From Gentiana macrophylla (Eukaryota; Streptophyta; Magnoliopsida; Gentianales; Gentianaceae), in NCBI GenBank assembly GCA_026214975.1, contig CM047805.1, positions 9,696,463-9,760,462 on the forward strand: a stretch of DNA of 64,000 nt, written 5' to 3'. Made by a program: the position numbers and the translations under genes. Within the stretch, counting starts at the first letter, position 1. Every line of letters begins with the position of its first letter. This document shows, in pieces, positions 59,773 to 64,000 of this stretch. The notes below the pieces were generated by a model, which made no database searches, was not told where the DNA came from, and worked only from the letters and a program-made list of their open reading frames with translations.

Positions 59773-60225
59773 CTTGCAATTCTCGTACTCAACCGTCGTT
59801 TTTTCACTATTGGTGACAAAATAAGGTGAGATGTAACCACGGTCATATGGCATTCCTTAAACTACTCTTAGATTGTTTTCGGCGCTCTTCCCTTCTTCAA
59901 GGGTCACAACACCCTTCCGACCAACTTTATTCATAGCTTCAGCTATCATGTTTCCAATTTCATAATTATTTTCTGCACTTACTGCAACCACGTCTGCAAG
60001 TTCACTATCTTCCACCTGCAGTGATCAATCATTAGCATTATTCTGAGCATCGAAACTTGCATTCCCATTGAAACATGTACACAAGCCTACACCAAAATAT
60101 CCATTAGATCAAATTAACATTCCCGTTACCTTCTTAGAGATAGATTTCAGCTCAACAACCAGAGCTTTTGCAGTTTTCTCGATTCCACGAGTGATAAGGA
60201 CATGGTTGGCACCAGCTGCAACCAC
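59773..60225 (-). pseudogene. Chloroplast chaperonin CPN60 beta, two-exon fragment
   Basis: Exon at 60130-60225 (32 codons): [20 protein letters not shown] followed by [12 protein letters not shown], bounded by a TGAATGTAG acceptor and a GTAACG donor. Exon at 59773-60015 (81 codons): [40 protein letters not shown], then a TAA in place of Glu before [14 protein letters not shown], ending VEYENCK at GTAGC. Sequence and exon ends match the RuBisCO-binding chaperonin beta subunit of plastids. Introns are retained, so it is a genomic copy, not a retrocopy. The next downstream exon is absent. The upstream exons, if present, lie beyond the copia element starting 44 bp away. Confidence 0.9.
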
Positions 60226-60268
60226 CTACATTCATAATGTTCATGTGGAAATATTACATTACATTAGT

Positions 60269-60553
60269 GTAACATATTAATTGTGAGACATATTAATTGT
60301 AAGACATATTAATTGTATTGTATAAACAATTAATATGTCATAAAGTCATAAAGTAACTCTTTTTTGTCTCATTAGGTAATAGACAACTCTAGCAATTAAT
60401 ACTAGCCGACTCTAGTAATTAACTGCTCTCTCCTAGCTTATACTTTACTAGGACCTTTCTCACTTACTTGTACCTATTTATACTCACTATTTTATGATGA
60501 AAAAACCAAGTTGAAGTTTACTCAAGTATTATTACTTTCTCAAACTCTCTTCA
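60269..60553 (+). mobile_element. 5' LTR of the right-edge copia element
   Basis: TGTAACATATTAATTGTGAG to CAAACTCTCTTCA. It holds several ACATATTAATTGT repeats near the start and a TATTTATAC box near 60475. It is related to the solo LTR at 7501-7812. Confidence 0.8.
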
Positions 60554-60566
60554 TGGTATCGGAGCC
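60554..60566 (+). promoter_or_regulatory. Copia primer-binding site
   Basis: TGGTATCGGAGCC follows the LTR directly and matches the initiator Met-tRNA site with one change (A to G). Confidence 0.85.
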
Positions 60567-60631
60567 TTAAACACCTGAATCCTCTGCAAAAATCCACTTA
60601 ACCTGCTGTAACTTCTCATCTCTTATCAAGA

Positions 60632-61689
60632 ATGTCTTCATTATTTGAAGCTTCCTCACCCTCAGTAGAGTCCCAGCTGCCTCAGCAGACTAGGGTCACT
60701 GAAAACCATTCATTTACAAATCACAGACTTGACGAAAACAACTACCTGCTGTGGTCAAGATCTATGAAAATGTATATCTCGTGCCGAGCAAGATAGGATA
60801 CTTGTCCGGCTCCAAACTGCCCTCTTGAATCGACCCCAAGTTTGAAGCATGGGATAGAAAATAACCAAGTCATGACCATCCTCACGAGGTCAATGACAAA
60901 AAGATCGATGAGAACTTCATGATGTATGATATCGCAGCGAGATCCGGGACAATGCCGTAGACCTTTACTCAAAAAAAGGACAATACATCCGAGGTCTATG
61001 ATCTTGAAGCTCAAATCCAAAATTGCGTGCAAGGAGATCCATGCTCAGAACTCAAGATTTCAACCAACTATCTAAGGCATGGCAACACCTAGATATGTTG
61101 GAAATTCACCCATGGAAGGATGTAGAGGATGCTGCCTTATACAAGAATATCATTGAGAAAAGGAGGGTATTCAAGTTCCTTACAGGATTGAACTCATCCC
61201 TTGATGATGTTAGAGGTAGAGTTCTAGCTACTAAACCTCTCCCCAACCTCAAATCTGTGTTTGCTGAAGTCAAACATGAGGAAAGCAGGAGAAAAGTAAT
61301 GCTGCAAAGCAACCCCCTGCGATCACCCTACCGATAGCTCAAAGAATGTTGGTGGTCGGGAAGCCTCACGAGGTTATGAGACTTACAGAACCCTAATGAG
61401 AAGACATGAAAGTTGTTCTGTGACCACTGCAAACGCACAAATCACACCAAGGACACTTGCTGGAAGCTACATGGTAAGCCTAATTCCTTTAAACCCTCCA
61501 AACCAACCAGGAGAGTCGTAAGCGGGCATGTCGCTGAAGAGGGAACAAAGATACCATGTTGGATGCTCGCTTGTCGCTTTCAAAGCCTTCATTGCTCAAC
61601 AAAAGGAAGGTAGTTCTATCACCGACATAGCTACTCATGCTAAAACAGTATATTCCACTCACCTCTCAAGAATGATACTTGGATTGTTG
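60632..61689 (+). pseudogene. Copia gag, frameshifted
   Basis: MSSLFEASSPSVESQLPQQ opens the frame, and HRLDENNYLLWSRSMKMYI is the gag N-terminal motif; a stop follows near 60797. The middle part is at 61023-61337 (LSKAWQHLDMLEIHPWKD, FLTGLNSSLDDVRGRVLATK). A complete CCHC zinc knuckle, CDHCKRTNHTKDTC, is at 61419-61460. Confidence 0.85.
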
Positions 61690-64000
61690 ATTCGGGGCTT
61701 CATCCCATATGACCGGTAACAAGAGTCTCATATCTCAGTTTAGGCCCTGTCATCAAACCCACAATATTAGGATTGCTGATGGATCTATCTCATGTGCACA
61801 AGGTTTTGGAAATGTTAAACTTACTGATAAGATATACCTTCAGGATGTCCTATTTGTTCCTAAATTAGATCAGAATCTTTATATCTCACAAGAGACTCAC
61901 TAAAGACCTAAATTGGAATGGTCTTGTTTAATGACAATCGTGTATTTTCCAGATCTTTCTTCACAGGAAGTGATTGGGAGAGCTAAAGCTCTCGCCAGAT
62001 TGTTTATGGTCAACCTTGTCAAGACAGTAAGATTGAAAACTCGAATCGCCTCAAATGACTGCAAACTGCACTTAGACAATATCATGTTATGGCATTATAG
62101 GCTAGGCATCCAAGTTTTGGTTATTTAAAGTCTTTAATTCTGAATTGTTTAAAGGATGTAACCTCGATTACCTTCAATGTGATATTTGTCGGCTTGCTAA
62201 ACTTACTAAATCATGTATACTAAAATAACTTATTTACCTTCCACACCTTTCACTTTGATTCATAGTGATGTCCTGGGACCTCAAGAGTTAAAAGTATAAC
62301 AGAAAGAGGTGGTTTGTCACCTTCATAGATGACCACACCAGATCACATGGTCAAGTTTCGATGAAAGATAAATCAAGTTGGAACCATCTTCCAAGAATTC
62401 TATAACATGGTATCCACTAATTTGACACTAAGATTAAAATCTTAAAAAGAGATAATGCCCTGGAATACTATGATTACAACCTCAACACCTTCCTGAATGA
62501 TAAGGGAATTGTTCACACCAGTGCGTGGTAGAGACACCTCAAAGAAACGAGGTTGTTGAGAGGAAGAACAGACACTTACTGGAGATGGCTAGATCAGTCC
62601 TTTTCACCACACATGTGCCTAAATATATGTGGGGTGAAGCTATACTAACTGCCACATACCTGATCAACAGGTTACCTAGCAGAGTGTTAGGATTCAAGAC
62701 TCCCATTCAAACCTTGCTGACAAGTCATTCCTGTCCTCATCTCATTGCTGACTTGCCTCCAAAGATCTTTGGATGTACTGTGTTTGTCTATATTCATGCC
62801 CAACACAGAAGCAAACTTGATCCCAAAGCTCATAAATGCTTCTTCCTAGGCTATGCCAAAGATAGAAAGGGTTACAAGTGTTACTCTCCCACTGACAAAA
62901 GATTTTACAATTCTATGGATGTAAAATTCTTTGAAAAAACCCCTTACTACAGCAAACCTACCGAGACAGTCAGAGAAGGCAACCTTATTGAAATTGAGCT
63001 CACTCCAATCCCTCAACCAACTCCTGATACTCAGCACCCTCATCGAACCCATCGAACCTCAAAGAACTCCATCGAGCCCATCGAACCTCAAGCCACTTCA
63101 TCGAACCCATCGAACCTCAAGCAGCCTCATCGAACCCATCGAACCTCGCAGCCTCTCGAGCCTCATCGACCTACTCATTCCACTGATAGTGATGATGACT
63201 CCATTGTTGTCCGAAAGGGAAAGAGATCATGTACTAATCACTCTATTCATACTTATGTGTCTTATGATCACTTGTCACCTTCTTTGCTATGTTTACACAG
63301 ACTTGGATTCCTACTCCATTCTTAAGAATATACAGAAGCTCTCTAACATGATAAGTGAAAGACTGCTGTCAAAACTGAAATGACTGCTCTCCTTGACAAC
63401 CATACTTGGGACCTCACCACTCTCCCACATGGAAAGAAGACAGTCAGCTGCAAATGGCTGTTCACTATCAAGTACAATGTTGATGGTACTATTGACAAAT
63501 ACAAAGCTAGACTGGTTGCAAGGGGATTCACTCAAACATATGAGATTGACTACAAAGAGACCTTTGCACATGTGGCAAAGCTAAACACTGTCAGGGTACT
63601 AATCTCACTTGCTGTCCAACTTGACTGGCCTCTCCACCAATTGGATATCAAGAATGCTTTCCTAAATGGTGACCTTACTGAGGAAGTCTATATGAATGTA
63701 CCTTTTGGTTTTGGCAACACTCACACTCAAGGGAAAGTTTGCAAACTGAGGAAATCCCTATATGGTCTGAAGCAGTCCCCTCAAGCCTAGTTTGGAAAAC
63801 TCACTAATGTGGTTAAAGCTACTGGATATCATCAATGCAACTCAGATCACACCATGTTTATCAAAATAACCAACCAGAAGAGATCTATTCTTATTGTCTA
63901 TGCGGATGATATCATCCTTACTGGTGATGACCCTGCTGAGATCCAACAATTGAAGACTCTTCTGGCAAAAGTATTTCAAGTTAAAGATCTGGGATATCTG
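61680..64000 (+). pseudogene. Copia protease, integrase and RT, running off the window
   Basis: A protease trace (WIVDSG, then after a frameshift SHMTGNKS) lies at about 61683-61720. Integrase follows, with NEVVERKNRHLLEMARSVLF at 62525 onward. Post-integrase CFFLGYAKDRKGYKCYSP is near 62850. A repeat-rich linker occupies 63030-63180. RT from 63380 shows CKWLFTIKYNVDGTIDKYKA, LDIKNAFLNGDL and YADDIILTGDD at 63900. A TAG replaces Trp after QSPQA at 63788-63790. Multiple frameshifts; RNase H and 3' LTR lie beyond 64000. Confidence 0.9.

Overview
This window is a nuclear segment from a flowering plant, almost certainly a core eudicot. The evidence is a GPI-anchored fasciclin-like arabinogalactan gene, a plant CYP18-1-type cyclophilin, remnants of Mn-superoxide dismutase and of the chloroplast chaperonin CPN60 beta subunit, GT-AG introns, and a dense layer of Ty1/copia, Ty3/gypsy-like, L1-type and hAT-type elements. 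The sequence is AT-rich with several long (TA)n arrays. I cannot name a species; the abundance of small hAT MITEs with GGGGCGGATC-type ends would fit an asterid, but that is a guess.

Layout. 1-8 kb: decayed copia pieces, two head-to-head L1 LINE fragments (meeting near 5403) and a solo LTR (7501-7812). 8-15 kb: repeats, a roughly 1.26 kb foldback structure (9455-10712) and two copia LTR families nested in each other (11279-14080). 15.5-20.3 kb: a genic island with a small secreted Cys-containing protein gene (15547-16655, its coding exon split by a hAT MITE) and a five-exon cyclophilin gene on the minus strand (17150-20238, one base missing in the last exon). 20.8-25.3 kb: hAT and Stowaway-type elements, several with intact target-site duplications. 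27.25-28.5 kb: intact intronless FLA gene, the best gene in the window. 29-34 kb: a copia remnant, then an L1 LINE split by a 2.39 kb solo LTR. 36.8-38.5 kb: a degenerate hAT element with CCGGTTCC-rich ends and a BED-zinc-finger remnant. 41.8-42.6 kb: MnSOD processed pseudogene with poly(A) and target-site duplication. 43.6-44.5 kb: two near-identical TATA-containing blocks facing each other. 45.2-48.4 kb: a non-autonomous gypsy-like element made of several tandem-repeat systems (170 bp, 57 bp, palindromic AGTCTG units). 48.4-57.2 kb: a large minus-strand copia element that itself carries an L1 insertion. 57.4-60.2 kb: another solo LTR, a LINE scrap and two CPN60 beta exons. 60.3-64.0 kb: a decayed plus-strand copia element running off the right edge.

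Only the FLA gene looks fully intact. The cyclophilin may be functional if the single-base deficit is a sequence error. The small secreted-protein gene, MnSOD, CPN60 and all retroelement reading frames are broken. Most of the window records nested transposition: copia LTR into copia, LTR into LINE, LINE into copia, MITEs into introns and exons. The items most worth a second look are the exon-inserted MITE whose removal restores a 110-codon frame, the facing TATA blocks, the 19-codon repeat array and the large foldback element.
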